Shown here: piece by piece, positions 1 through 6,963 of the stretch
Layout: each line of letters starts with the position of its first letter
How positions within the stretch are numbered: position 1 is the first letter of the stretch
Origin: Oscillospiraceae bacterium
Lineage (GTDB): Bacteria; Bacillota; Clostridia; Oscillospirales; Ruminococcaceae
Direction of reading: 5' to 3'
Assembly (NCBI GenBank): GCA_003508605.1
Contig: DNUB01000060.1
Location: forward strand, 3,125 to 10,376
Length of the DNA stretch: 7,252 nt
Translations under genes and position numbers: made by a program
The notes under the pieces: generated by a model
What the model was told of the DNA's origin: nothing
The model's input: only the letters and a program-made list of their open reading frames with translations
The model's database searches: none

Positions 1-13
1 CCCGAATTTATGA

Positions 14-85
14 AAAATCCGGATTTTGATTATAAGAATACTATGCTGTTCCCCCGCCTTCTGCCTGCGGCAAAAGACGGGGGAA
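14..85. repeat. Hairpin repeat element, left copy
   Basis: This stretch has three parts. A perfect 14-bp palindrome AAAATCCGGATTTT lies at 14-27. The motif CGGATTTTGATTAT (20-33) recurs inverted near 7231-7244. An imperfect 17-bp inverted repeat at 49-85 has arms beginning TTCCCCCG and ending CGGGGGAA, with a TGC loop at 66-68. The only two mismatches are C57.A77 and C61.A73, which become G.U pairs in a minus-strand RNA. The string GCAAAAGACGGG (70-81) is repeated exactly at 7199-7210, and TGCGGCAAAAG (66-76) at 7108-7118. I read this as one copy of a dispersed intergenic hairpin family. It could instead be a terminator for a gene left of the window. Confidence 0.6.
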
Positions 86-263
86 TAATACTAATACCGA
101 ATCGTCTTACAGACTACCTTGCATAAATTCCGCAGTCAGTCTGCCCTGCCGTATCGCATAGGGCTGCAGCGGGCTTCCCTGCACTAAGCACAGCTTTTCG
201 CAAATTTGTCTGCAAGCCGATCAAAAAAAGCACAGCATTTTCAAAAAATCACAGCATTTTGAA
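86..263 (+). other. Non-coding leader upstream of the methyltransferase gene
   Basis: No gene is recognisable here and I found no convincing -35/-10 pair. Several short inverted repeats follow one another: CAGACT/AGTCTG (110-115 with 138-143), GCCCT/AGGGC (143-147 with 160-164), and TGCAG/CTGCA (165-169 with 179-183). The last gains two more G-C pairs after a one-base bulge. These could be leader RNA structure or chance in a GC-richer patch. No known riboswitch or T-box motif was identified. Confidence 0.3.
221..260 (+). repeat. Tandem A-rich duplication next to the ribosome binding site
   Basis: The 11-mer CACAGCATTTT occurs at 231-241 and again at 250-260, each preceded by a TCAAAAAA run, so about 20 bases are duplicated in tandem. 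A looser version, CACAGCTTTT, is at 189-198. The second copy ends just before the AAGGAGA ribosome binding site (264-270). The function is unknown; it may be simple slippage or a small upstream control element. Confidence 0.5.
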
Positions 264-275
264 AAGGAGAAAAAT

Positions 276-1403
276 ATGTATCGTTTAGTTTGCCCCTGCC
301 TTTTCGGCTTGGAAAAGACCTTGTCCTTTGAAATAAAAAGAGCGGGGGGAGAAAATATAAAGGTCAGTGACGGAAGAGCGTTTTTTGACGGAGACGAAAG
401 AGTTATTGAAAAAATGAATATCACCTCCTCCGTTGCCGAAAGGGTTCAGATAGTTTTGGGAGAGTTTGGGGCGGCTACCTTCGACGATATTTTTGAAGGG
501 GCAAAAAACGTTCCCATTGAAGAATTTGCGGGAAGGGACGACGCATTTCCCGTGGCAAAGGGACATTCGGTAAATTCAAAAATCACCAGCATTCCCGCCG
601 TACAGCGCACCGTAAAAAAAGCACTCGTACTGCGTATGAGCAAAAAATACCGCTCTGACGCTTTTTCGGAAAAGGGACAGACCTTTCCCGTTCACTTTCT
701 TCTGCAAAAGGACAGAATGCTGCTCACTCTGGATACCACAGGTGCAAGTCTGCATAAAAGGGGATACCGAGCCTTGTCGGGAGAAGCTCCCATAAGGGAA
801 ACCTTAGCGGCGGGGATTGCGGATATTGCCCATATAAGAAGCACCGATACCGTATGCGATCCTTTTTGCGGCAGCGGAACGATGCTTATCGAAGCGGCTA
901 TGAAAATGCTGAATATTGCCCCCGGACTTAACCGCAGCTTTATTTCCTCGGAGTGGCGCTGTTTTCACAAGGAAATCTGGCAGGAGGAAATCACGGCGGC
1001 AAGGGACAGAATCAAAAAAGAGGATATCCTGCTTTACGGCTATGACAGTGATCCCGCCATTATAAGGCTTGCGGGGGAAAACGCATGGAAAGCGGGGGTG
1101 GATAAATATATAAATTTTGAGGCAAGGGATATAAGGGATTTTACTTATCCGAAGGAGCCCTGCAAAATTATCACCAATCCGCCGTATGCGCAGCGTATGA
1201 TGACCGAGGAGCAGGTATCGGAAATTTACCGCACCATGGGAAAAAGACTGCTCCCCTTAAACGAAAACAGTCTTTACGTTATCACCTCGAGAGAGGATTT
1301 CGGGGATTTGCTGGGGAAAAAGGCGGATAAGGACAGAAAGCTCTATAACGGTATGCTGAAGTGCAGACTTTATTCCTATGCCAATTCTTTAAAAAGGCAA
1401 TAA
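276..1403 (+). CDS. THUMP-domain class I SAM-dependent RNA methyltransferase (RlmL-N/YpsC-like)
   Basis: A 375-residue cytoplasmic protein predicted to transfer a methyl group from S-adenosylmethionine to a guanine N2 in RNA, by family most likely in 23S rRNA. The N-terminal part (roughly 1-160) fits the ferredoxin-like plus THUMP RNA-binding region. The Rossmann methyltransferase domain follows, with SAM-binding motif I DPFCGSGT at 195-202 and the amino-methylase catalytic motif NPPY at 301-304. The length is close to B. subtilis YpsC (about 385). It corresponds to the RlmL half of the E. coli RlmKL fusion, without the RlmK half. The start is set by AAGGAGA at 264-270, about 6 nt before the ATG. 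It is monocistronic in view and converges on spoIIR, with a 74-nt gap. The family is secure; the exact target base is inferred from homologues. Confidence 0.92.
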   Translation: MYRLVCPCLFGLEKTLSFEIKRAGGENIKVSDGRAFFDGDERVIEKMNITSSVAERVQIVLGEFGAATFDDIFEGAKNVPIEEFAGRDDAFPVAKGHSVNSKITSIPAVQRTVKKALVLRMSKKYRSDAFSEKGQTFPVHFLLQKDRMLLTLDTTGASLHKRGYRALSGEAPIRETLAAGIADIAHIRSTDTVCDPFCGSGTMLIEAAMKMLNIAPGLNRSFISSEWRCFHKEIWQEEITAARDRIKKEDILLYGYDSDPAIIRLAGENAWKAGVDKYINFEARDIRDFTYPKEPCKIITNPPYAQRMMTEEQVSEIYRTMGKRLLPLNENSLYVITSREDFGDLLGKKADKDRKLYNGMLKCRLYSYANSLKRQ

Positions 1404-1456
1404 TTCTTAATGCACTGACCTGAGAATATGTTCTTAAGGAAACGATATCACAAATA

Positions 1457-1468
1457 GGGGAAAACCCC
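1457..1468. terminator. Short hairpin between convergent genes
   Basis: GGGG-AAAA-CCCC forms a small four-pair hairpin in the 74-nt gap between the methyltransferase stop (1401-1403) and the spoIIR stop (1478-1480). It is the only GC hairpin in this gap, so it may help end transcription from both sides. The stem is short, and neither side has a proper T-tract (the minus side reads TATTTGTG). The call is weak. Confidence 0.3.
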
Positions 1469-1477
1469 GAATGACAT

Positions 1478-2146
1478 TTACCACAGGCTGCTGAGCCACT
1501 CGAACAAAGCAAATCTTATCTGCACGGGGCTGTCGTTCTGTTCGATGCGCTTTGATTCCTCCTCGGACAGCCCTGAGTTAAGATGACTTTCGGGCTTGCA
1601 CAAAAAAAGCTCCCCGTCATTATCGGTTTTGTCCTCCACCGCACCCAAGCACAGCGGCGGAAACATTACGCACCACCAGTTATGCCCTTCGCCTTCTCCT
1701 ATAAGCAAGCGCAGAGCGTCATAGTTTCCTGCGGGGGCTACAAAGCTGCCGTAATTGCGGGTGGTAAAATAAATATTCTCCACCGAGGCGGTTATATTGT
1801 AATCATAGCCTTTGCCGCTTACAAACTGCTGTGATTTTTCGGTGATCATCGCAAGATTTTTTCTTGCCGCTTCCTTTGCTTCTTCAGCCGACCTGCAATC
1901 CTTAAATATCTCCTCCATATCGCTTAGCAGATAATCTCTCAGCTCATATTTAAGCCGCTGATCCTCCTCGCTGTCGGAATTGGCTAAGATATGAAGTCTG
2001 AAAAGCTTATGGGGCATTTCCTCGCATTCCTTGGCAAACACCGTAAAGCTGCCGAAAAGCACCGCTGCCGCCGCACCCAAAAGCATTGAAATCGTAAGTA
2101 TCCTTTCCCTTGTGATTATTTTCATTTTGCTTAATATTTTTTTCAT
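1478..2146 (-). CDS. spoIIR: Stage II sporulation protein R (SpoIIR)
   Basis: A 222-residue secreted signalling protein. In the known pathway it is made in the forespore under sigma-F, crosses to the intermembrane space, and triggers the SpoIIGA protease to process pro-sigma-E in the mother cell. The N-terminus (1-39) is a basic stretch, then a hydrophobic segment (about 16-37), ending in a plausible signal peptidase site after VFA. Family signatures are ILANSDSEEDQ at 53-63, and a conserved block with FVAPAGNYDALR at 135-146 and NWWCVMFPPLC at 156-166. The length matches B. subtilis SpoIIR (about 224). The start is supported by AAGGGAGG (2160-2153), 6 nt upstream; a second Met at residue 8 lacks this site. 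A sigma-F promoter would be expected, but only a poor candidate (CAATA, 15 nt, GGAAATCT) lies upstream. Confidence 0.95.
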   Translation of the reverse strand: MKKILSKMKIITRERILTISMLLGAAAAVLFGSFTVFAKECEEMPHKLFRLHILANSDSEEDQRLKYELRDYLLSDMEEIFKDCRSAEEAKEAARKNLAMITEKSQQFVSGKGYDYNITASVENIYFTTRNYGSFVAPAGNYDALRLLIGEGEGHNWWCVMFPPLCLGAVEDKTDNDGELFLCKPESHLNSGLSEEESKRIEQNDSPVQIRFALFEWLSSLW

Positions 2147-2193
2147 TTCCGACCTCCCTTATGATATTGTTTTTAGAGATTTCCTTTTGCTGA

Positions 2194-2221
2194 TTTCATT
2201 ATTGGAAGTATTTGGTATAAT
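2194..2221 (+). promoter_or_regulatory. Possible upstream extended -10 promoter
   Basis: TGGTATAAT at 2213-2221 is a perfect -10 (TATAAT, 2216-2221) with the TGn extension. The best -35, TTTCAT (2194-2199, 16-bp spacer), is poor. It would add about 85 nt of leader ahead of the stronger promoter at 2307-2335, and would give the ABC operon two start sites. The motif is real; its use is uncertain. Confidence 0.35.
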
Positions 2222-2306
2222 ATACAGATTAGGGGAAAATATAAGGCTGGTTTTTTACAAATTGTTTCATTTTTTGCTTTACGCTCATCATTTGAAACGG
2301 TTTTTA

Positions 2307-2335
2307 TTGACAAACGCTTGTTTCGGTGATACAAT
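2307..2335 (+). promoter_or_regulatory. Strong sigma-A promoter for the ABC transporter operon
   Basis: TTGACA (2307-2312) and TACAAT (2330-2335) are separated by exactly 17 bp. TG at 2327-2328 gives an extended -10, so this is close to ideal for the housekeeping sigma factor. Transcription should begin near 2342, leaving a leader of about 54 nt that ends in AAGGAG (2383-2388), 7 nt before the ATG. Two similar octamers, AAACGGTT (2295-2302) and AAACGCTT (2312-2319), lie 17 bp apart over the -35 and spacer. They could be repressor sites, but they fit the catabolite (cre) consensus only partly. Confidence 0.75.
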
Positions 2336-2395
2336 ATTCTCGCATAGCAGCAAAACGAAAACAAAAATTCTTAATGCACAATAAGGAGATATTTT

Positions 2396-3433
2396 ATGAA
2401 ACCTAAAAACATAAAAACAAAAATCGTTGCGGGAGTCTTGGCACTGTCGGTTTTCGGCGGGCTGCTTACAGGCTGTGACAACGGATCGCTTTTCGGCGGT
2501 CAGGGCGCAAGCGGCGGAAAGAAAACCATCAATGTTTATTCCACGGCGGAGGATTTTCGAAACGAAAACGCACGCAATATGCTTAACGAAAAATTCCCCG
2601 AATACAAAATAAATGTAATAGACATAAGCACCGGTTCTCTTTCCGCAAAATTAGCGGCGGAAACTCCCTCGGATACCGATATCGATATTATTTTAGAGCT
2701 GGAAACCTCCTATCTCGAAAGATTTTCCGATAAGCTGGCGACTCTTGACGGAGTGGATTTCGGCGCATTTCTTGACGAATATGTTCCCGCAAGCCATAAG
2801 TACACCCCTTGGGTTTTTCTCAGCGGTGCGGTTATTGTCAATAAGGCAATGCTGGACGAAAAGGGAGTGGCCATGCCCAAATCCTATGACGATTTGCTTA
2901 AGCCCGAATATAAGGGGCTCATCTCCATGCCCAACCCCAAAACCTCGGGCACGGGATATATTTTCCTGCTTAATATGGTCAATACAAGAGGTCAGGACGC
3001 CGCCTTTGAATATTTTGACAAGCTTACCGAAAACATTGCGGGACAGGGATATCCCACCTCAGGCTCGGGTCCCATAAACGCTTTGGTACAGCGTGAAGCC
3101 GCAATCGGGCTGGGTATGACCTTCCAGGCGGTGACCGAGAACAACAAGGGCTCGGATTTCGAGATCGTATGGTTTGAAGAGGGCGCACCCTACTGTACCT
3201 ATTCAAGTGCGGTTATTGAGGGCAAGGAAAAGGACGAGGACATTATGAAGGTTTTTGACTATATCCTTTCCGATGTTTCACCCGCAGACAAAAAGCTTTT
3301 CTTCTTTGAAAAGGTGTTTAAGGAGCAGGAAACCACCGTTAAAAACTATCCCGAAAATATTAAGTACGGAGATATGAAGGGCTTAAGCGATATGGATTTA
3401 AAGGAGTCGTTGCTTGATAAATGGAATCACTGA
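2396..3433 (+). CDS. ABC transporter solute-binding lipoprotein (family 1, Fe3+/phosphonate/sugar-phosphate type)
   Basis: A 345-residue lipid-anchored protein that captures substrate outside the membrane for the permease encoded two genes downstream. The signal peptide ends in lipobox LTGC with Cys27 as the lipidated residue, followed by a Gly/Ser-rich linker to about residue 42. The mature domain starts TINVYST, typical of the AfuA/FbpA/PhnS group. Family landmarks are PKSYDDLLKPEYKG (161-174) and NPKTSGTGY (180-188), which in relatives lie near the substrate cleft. Candidate ligand residues include Tyr266 and Tyr269. The adjacent two-tyrosine signature of ferric-binding FbpA proteins is not evident, so iron is not assured. 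Phosphonate, phosphorylated sugar or thiamine are alternatives. The start follows AAGGAG by 7 nt. The last five codons overlap the ATPase gene. Confidence 0.85.
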   Translation: MKPKNIKTKIVAGVLALSVFGGLLTGCDNGSLFGGQGASGGKKTINVYSTAEDFRNENARNMLNEKFPEYKINVIDISTGSLSAKLAAETPSDTDIDIILELETSYLERFSDKLATLDGVDFGAFLDEYVPASHKYTPWVFLSGAVIVNKAMLDEKGVAMPKSYDDLLKPEYKGLISMPNPKTSGTGYIFLLNMVNTRGQDAAFEYFDKLTENIAGQGYPTSGSGPINALVQREAAIGLGMTFQAVTENNKGSDFEIVWFEEGAPYCTYSSAVIEGKEKDEDIMKVFDYILSDVSPADKKLFFFEKVFKEQETTVKNYPENIKYGDMKGLSDMDLKESLLDKWNH

Positions 3434-4185
3434 CAGTAAAAAATTTAAATAAGAGGTTTGAGGGCAGAGACGCTCTCTGCGACATAAGCTTTGACGTTAA
3501 GGGCGGAGAGTTTTTGTCAATATTAGGTCCTTCGGGCTGCGGGAAAACCACGCTGCTGAGAATTTTAATAGGTCTTGCTTATGCCGATTCGGGCAGCATT
3601 ATCCTTGACGGCGAGGATATAACCAACGCAAAGCCCGATAAAAGGGGAATGGGCATTGTGTTTCAGAACTATGCCCTGTTTGAGAATATGACTGCGCTTA
3701 AAAATGTGGAGTACGCCATGCGGTTTAAGCCCGAGCTTAAGGAAAAGGCTCACGAAACCGCACTCAGGCTTATTGAACAGGTGGGGCTTTCCGATCATAA
3801 GAACAAGTATCCCGCAGAGCTTTCGGGAGGACAGATGCAAAGGGTGGCTATTGCCAGAACATTGGCACTGAACCCCAAGATCATACTTCTGGACGAGCCT
3901 ATGAGCGCACTTGACGCCGCCACCAGGCTTACTCTCCGTGAGGAGCTGAAAAGAATACAGGCACAGTACAACACGACGATGATATATATTACCCACGATC
4001 AGGAGGAGGCCTTTGCCTTAAGCGACAGAATAATGGTTATGGGAAACGCTCATATTCATCAGATAGGAACTCCCGAGGAAATTCTCGACCACCCGGCGGA
4101 CGATTATGTGCGCAGCTTTGTAATCGACAATATCAACAAGAAAATCGCTTCCTTGATGAAATATGCGTCAGGCGGTGAAAAATGA
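3421..4185 (+). CDS. ABC transporter ATP-binding protein
   Basis: A 254-residue cytoplasmic ATPase that powers the importer as a homodimer. All nucleotide-binding motifs are intact: Walker A GPSGCGKT (36-43), Q-loop Gln82, signature LSGGQ (134-138), Walker B IILLDEP (154-160), D-loop SALD (162-165) and switch His192. It falls in the CysA/PotA/FbpC/ThiQ branch. It ends soon after the catalytic domain, without the roughly 100-residue TOBE domain of typical PotA or PhnT proteins, so regulation through that domain is not expected. It overlaps the solute-binding gene by 13 nt and the permease by 4 nt, which implies translational coupling. A Shine-Dalgarno AAGGAG at 3401-3406 sits a long 14 nt from the ATG, inside the upstream gene. 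The substrate cannot be read from this subunit. Confidence 0.93.
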   Translation: MESLTVKNLNKRFEGRDALCDISFDVKGGEFLSILGPSGCGKTTLLRILIGLAYADSGSIILDGEDITNAKPDKRGMGIVFQNYALFENMTALKNVEYAMRFKPELKEKAHETALRLIEQVGLSDHKNKYPAELSGGQMQRVAIARTLALNPKIILLDEPMSALDAATRLTLREELKRIQAQYNTTMIYITHDQEEAFALSDRIMVMGNAHIHQIGTPEEILDHPADDYVRSFVIDNINKKIASLMKYASGGEK

Positions 4186-5786
4186 ACAGACAAAGAAATG
4201 TATCGATAACCGCCTCAAAGCTTTTGGTGGGCGTTTTTTTTCTTGCCGCAGTGGTTCTGCCGCTGTTTAACCTGCTTGTTAACCTGAAGGACGCAGACTT
4301 CCAAAAGATTTTTTCAAATCCCGCAGTGGGAAGCGGAATACTTCACTCGGCGCTGGTTTCCCTTTGCGCCGCCGCAATTTCCGTCGTCCTTGCTCTTGCC
4401 CTTGCCTGGTGTATGGCGAGAACGAATATTAAGCTGAAAAGCCTGTTCAGGGTGCTTATTACTCTGCCTATGCTTGTGCCCTCCATATCTCACGGCATGG
4501 GACTTGTGATTCTTTTCGGCTCAAACGGAAAGCTTACCCGCTTTTTCGGAATGTCTCAGGGTATTTACGGCTTTTGGGGCATTGTGGCGGGGAGCGTTAT
4601 GTATTCCTTCCCCGTTGCCTTTCTTATGCTTTACGATATTTTGCAGTATGAGAACGCCGCACCTTACGAAGCAGCAAGGGTTTTGGGCATTCCCAAGCTT
4701 AAGCAGTTTACCGCCATAACCCTGCCCTTTCTGCGCAAGCCGCTGATAAACGTAATTTTTGCCACCTTTACCATGATAGTTACCGATTACGGCGTACCTC
4801 TTATGATAGGCGGCACCTACAAGACCCTCCCTGTAATTATGTACGAGGAGGTAATAGGCAGGCTTGATTACAGCAAGGGCGCAGTGTTCGGCTCTATGCT
4901 GCTTGTTCCCGCCGTGGCTGCCTTTTTTATAGATATGTTCTGCAAAAACCGCACGGGAGGCAGCAACGCTTCAAAGCCCTTTGAAATAAAGAAAAGCGTT
5001 GCCGCCAACACTTTCTCTTATGTATTTCTCGCCTTGGTTTCCGCCGCCGTGGTGTACCCCATATTGTCCTTTGCTCAGCTTACCTTTGCCAATAAATACC
5101 CCATAGATATGACCTTTACAATGCATAATATCCAATCTACGGTAAACAAAGGGGCCTTGGACTTTTTGGGCAATTCCGTATTTATAGCGGCAGCGGTTTC
5201 CCTTTTAGGCACGGCTGCAGCCTTTATCAGCGCATACTTTACTTCAAGGCTGCCCTCAAAGGGTTCTTCTGTGCTGCATATGCTGTCCATAATTTCGCTG
5301 GCGATTCCCGGTATGGTTTTGGGTCTTTCCTACATATTCACCTTTAAGGGCTCCTTTATATACGGTACGTTTGCAATACTTATCTTGGTAAACAGCGTTC
5401 ACTTTTTCTCCTCTCCCTATCTGATGTTTTACAACAGCATGGGGAAGATAAGCGGAGATCTGGAGGCGGTAGGTGCGACTCTCGGAATAGGCAGGCTGAG
5501 AATGATAAGAGATGTTTTTCTGCCTCAGCTAAAGTCAACGGTTCTCGAATCCATTACATATTTTTTTGTAAACTCAATGATGACCATTTCCGCCGTGGCT
5601 TTTCTGGCGGGTGCCGATACAAAGCCCCTTTCGCTGATGATCAACCAGTTTGAGGCGCAGACTCTTCTTGAAGCCGCCGCCTTTGTTTCCCTTATGATAT
5701 TGGGCGTTAATCTTTGCTTGAAGGGGGTTATTGCCCTGATACGCAGGTTTTTCGCAGGCAGGAGAAATAAAGCGGGGAATCAATAA
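4182..5786 (+). CDS. ABC transporter permease, fused double-domain (FbpB/PhnU/ThiP type)
   Basis: A 534-residue inner-membrane protein carrying two tandem BPD-type permease domains, so one chain forms the whole channel. I count about 12 hydrophobic segments, roughly at 11-33, 50-79, 88-113, 129-153, 188-210, 232-254, 277-300, 332-354, 364-387, 390-410, 456-477 and 495-520. Each half has an EAA coupling loop that docks on the ATPase. The first is EAARVLGIPK (163-172), followed by a conserved LPFLRKP. The second is EAVGATLGIGRLR (428-440), followed by FLPQL. The second half also has TISAVAFLAG (468-477), common near the last helices of this group. The ATG overlaps the ATPase stop as ATGA. Fused permeases are usual in ferric iron, 2-aminoethylphosphonate and thiamine importers and fit the solute-binding protein here. 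Confidence 0.92.
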   Translation: MNRQRNVSITASKLLVGVFFLAAVVLPLFNLLVNLKDADFQKIFSNPAVGSGILHSALVSLCAAAISVVLALALAWCMARTNIKLKSLFRVLITLPMLVPSISHGMGLVILFGSNGKLTRFFGMSQGIYGFWGIVAGSVMYSFPVAFLMLYDILQYENAAPYEAARVLGIPKLKQFTAITLPFLRKPLINVIFATFTMIVTDYGVPLMIGGTYKTLPVIMYEEVIGRLDYSKGAVFGSMLLVPAVAAFFIDMFCKNRTGGSNASKPFEIKKSVAANTFSYVFLALVSAAVVYPILSFAQLTFANKYPIDMTFTMHNIQSTVNKGALDFLGNSVFIAAAVSLLGTAAAFISAYFTSRLPSKGSSVLHMLSIISLAIPGMVLGLSYIFTFKGSFIYGTFAILILVNSVHFFSSPYLMFYNSMGKISGDLEAVGATLGIGRLRMIRDVFLPQLKSTVLESITYFFVNSMMTISAVAFLAGADTKPLSLMINQFEAQTLLEAAAFVSLMILGVNLCLKGVIALIRRFFAGRRNKAGNQ

Positions 5787-5846
5787 AGGAAACCTCAAAA
5801 CCTCTTGTCAGCAAAAAACGGATATGACACGCCGACTTTTTGACAG

Positions 5847-5883
5847 TAAGAATCCCCGAGGACGAAGCCCTCGGGGATTCTTA
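5847..5883. terminator. Long hairpin terminator between convergent genes
   Basis: A perfect 15-bp stem runs from TAAGAATCCCCGAGG (5847-5861) to its complement at 5869-5883, with a 7-base loop. It lies 61 nt past the permease stop and about 43 nt from the stop of the convergent lipoprotein gene, so it can serve both transcripts. The T-rich tail is weak: TTCTTATAAT on the + side, while the minus side reaches a T run only after several bases. Termination is therefore inferred from the stem and its position. Confidence 0.7.
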
Positions 5884-5925
5884 TAATCCATGCTGCTGCT
5901 TTACTTGCAGAATAATTTTCTCTTA

Positions 5926-6750
5926 TTATTTCTTTTCTATAGAGGTGATGTTGTTCTTAACACAAATGGTATTTCCGTCCATAACCAAGCCGCTGCAGGT
6001 GAAGCGCATATTTAGTCCGTCGGTTTCGCCCTTAACGCTGACCTCTTCGTCGGAATCTCCCAGCATACTCTTCAAGGTGTCATAATACTTATCCGCCGAT
6101 GTGATCACAAGACTTACGCCGCCCGCTCCCTCCGATCCGTGAAAATTATCAAAGGGGACAAGACTGAAAAGCTTTTTGGCTGACTCATCTTCCAAGCTGA
6201 TAGTTATATAATCGATATCTCTTTCCTTGCGCATAGCAGCATCAAACAGATAGCTTGCCTTACCTGCAAAGGAGAATTTTCCGCTGAGATTTATGTCCTC
6301 TTCGGCAAGTCTTATTTCGCTTGTATCCTTCTCATTTACGCAATAGGCAGATTTAATGTCCTCTACCGTTAGGTCTCCGACCTTATCGCCGATCTTAAGC
6401 TTTTGCCAGCTTCCCTTTTTACCGAAGGGTCTTTCCTCGGTTTTCGTTCCCACAGGCACATAAAACGCAATATTCGCTTCATAGATTAAGGTTCCACTGT
6501 CTTTTTTACAGCTTAAAATTTCTTCCTTGACGGCCTTGCTTCCGTCCACAAGAGTTAATTCGGGAATGTCCGAGGTGCCGTAAAGGCTGTTGTCGGCGGA
6601 ATTATCGGCAGGGGTTTTCTTTTCCTCGGCGGAAGTCTGATTTTGTTTTTTCGTTTCTTCGGGCGCACCCTCTACGCCTGTGCAGGCGGTTAAGGTCATT
6701 GCGGCTGCAAGAAGCAGGGATAATATGGTTGCTTGTTGTTTCTTTTTCAT
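5926..6750 (-). CDS. Putative lipoprotein of unknown function
   Basis: A 274-residue protein that I do not recognise. The N-terminus is a clear lipoprotein signal: MKKKQQ, a hydrophobic stretch at 8-20, then lipobox LTAC with Cys23 as the lipid anchor. A charged, low-complexity linker rich in E, K, Q, T and N covers about 24-58, as in many surface lipoproteins that extend through the wall. The rest (about 59-274) reads as a soluble alpha/beta domain with many acidic residues and four further cysteines (81, 137, 252, 263). No catalytic motif stands out. The start is backed by GAGGTG (6761-6756), 5 nt upstream, and by a promoter at 6814-6843. It is a single-gene unit convergent with the ABC operon, so sharing a function with that operon is not implied. 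Confidence 0.8.
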   Translation of the reverse strand: MKKKQQATILSLLLAAAMTLTACTGVEGAPEETKKQNQTSAEEKKTPADNSADNSLYGTSDIPELTLVDGSKAVKEEILSCKKDSGTLIYEANIAFYVPVGTKTEERPFGKKGSWQKLKIGDKVGDLTVEDIKSAYCVNEKDTSEIRLAEEDINLSGKFSFAGKASYLFDAAMRKERDIDYITISLEDESAKKLFSLVPFDNFHGSEGAGGVSLVITSADKYYDTLKSMLGDSDEEVSVKGETDGLNMRFTCSGLVMDGNTICVKNNITSIEKK

Positions 6751-6813
6751 AAAAACACCTCACTTTATTTTTTTAAATATCCAAAATCAACAAGAAAAGA
6801 TTTCCTTACTTAT

Positions 6814-6843
6814 ATTATAACCTTCGGTTAATCCTCACTGCAA
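6814..6843 (-). promoter_or_regulatory. Sigma-A promoter for the lipoprotein gene
   Basis: On the minus strand, TTGCAG (6843-6838) and TATAAT (6819-6814) are separated by 18 bp. The -10 is perfect and the -35 matches 4 of 6. The start site would be near 6807, giving a leader of about 57 nt before the ATG at 6750. A perfect inverted repeat TAACC-TTC-GGTTA (6818-6830) covers the spacer and the edge of the -10, a typical place for a repressor operator. Confidence 0.6.
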
Positions 6844-6873
6844 GCATAAAAATTAAGATTTCCCCAAAAAACA

Positions 6874-6892
6874 TTGTTTTTGTTAAAAACAA
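6874..6892. repeat. AT-rich palindrome TTGTTTTT-GTT-AAAAACAA
   Basis: Perfect 8-bp arms around a 3-base centre, in the intergenic region upstream of the lipoprotein promoter. There are no GC pairs apart from one, so a stable terminator is unlikely and a protein-binding site is more plausible. Low complexity makes chance a real alternative. Confidence 0.4.
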
Positions 6893-6963
6893 ACAAAAAA
6901 ACGGCGCTGTTTTGTGGATTATTTTTTATCGGTAATCAAAAAAGTTATAGAAAATATTATCGC

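Noticed and set aside
1..126. Open frame from the window edge ending at TAA (124-126), possibly the end of an upstream gene
   Set aside because: It is only about 41 codons, the ATG at 10 lacks a ribosome binding site, and it runs straight through the palindrome and hairpin repeat. A truncated gene cannot be fully excluded.
2175..2202. Sigma-F promoter for spoIIR (CAATA, 15 nt, GGAAATCT on the minus strand)
   Set aside because: Its position is good, but both boxes deviate from the sigma-F consensus, so it is not listed as a feature.
2291..2304. Catabolite-responsive (cre) site
   Set aside because: Only the core AANCGNT agrees; the outer TG and CA positions do not match.
3565..3996. Long minus-strand open frame inside the ATPase gene
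   Set aside because: It is a shadow of the ATPase coding sequence, whose motifs are all intact on the + strand.
5840..6085. Open frame on the + strand overlapping the terminator and the lipoprotein gene
   Set aside because: It is antisense to a well-supported gene, crosses the hairpin, and has no ribosome binding site or protein-like character.
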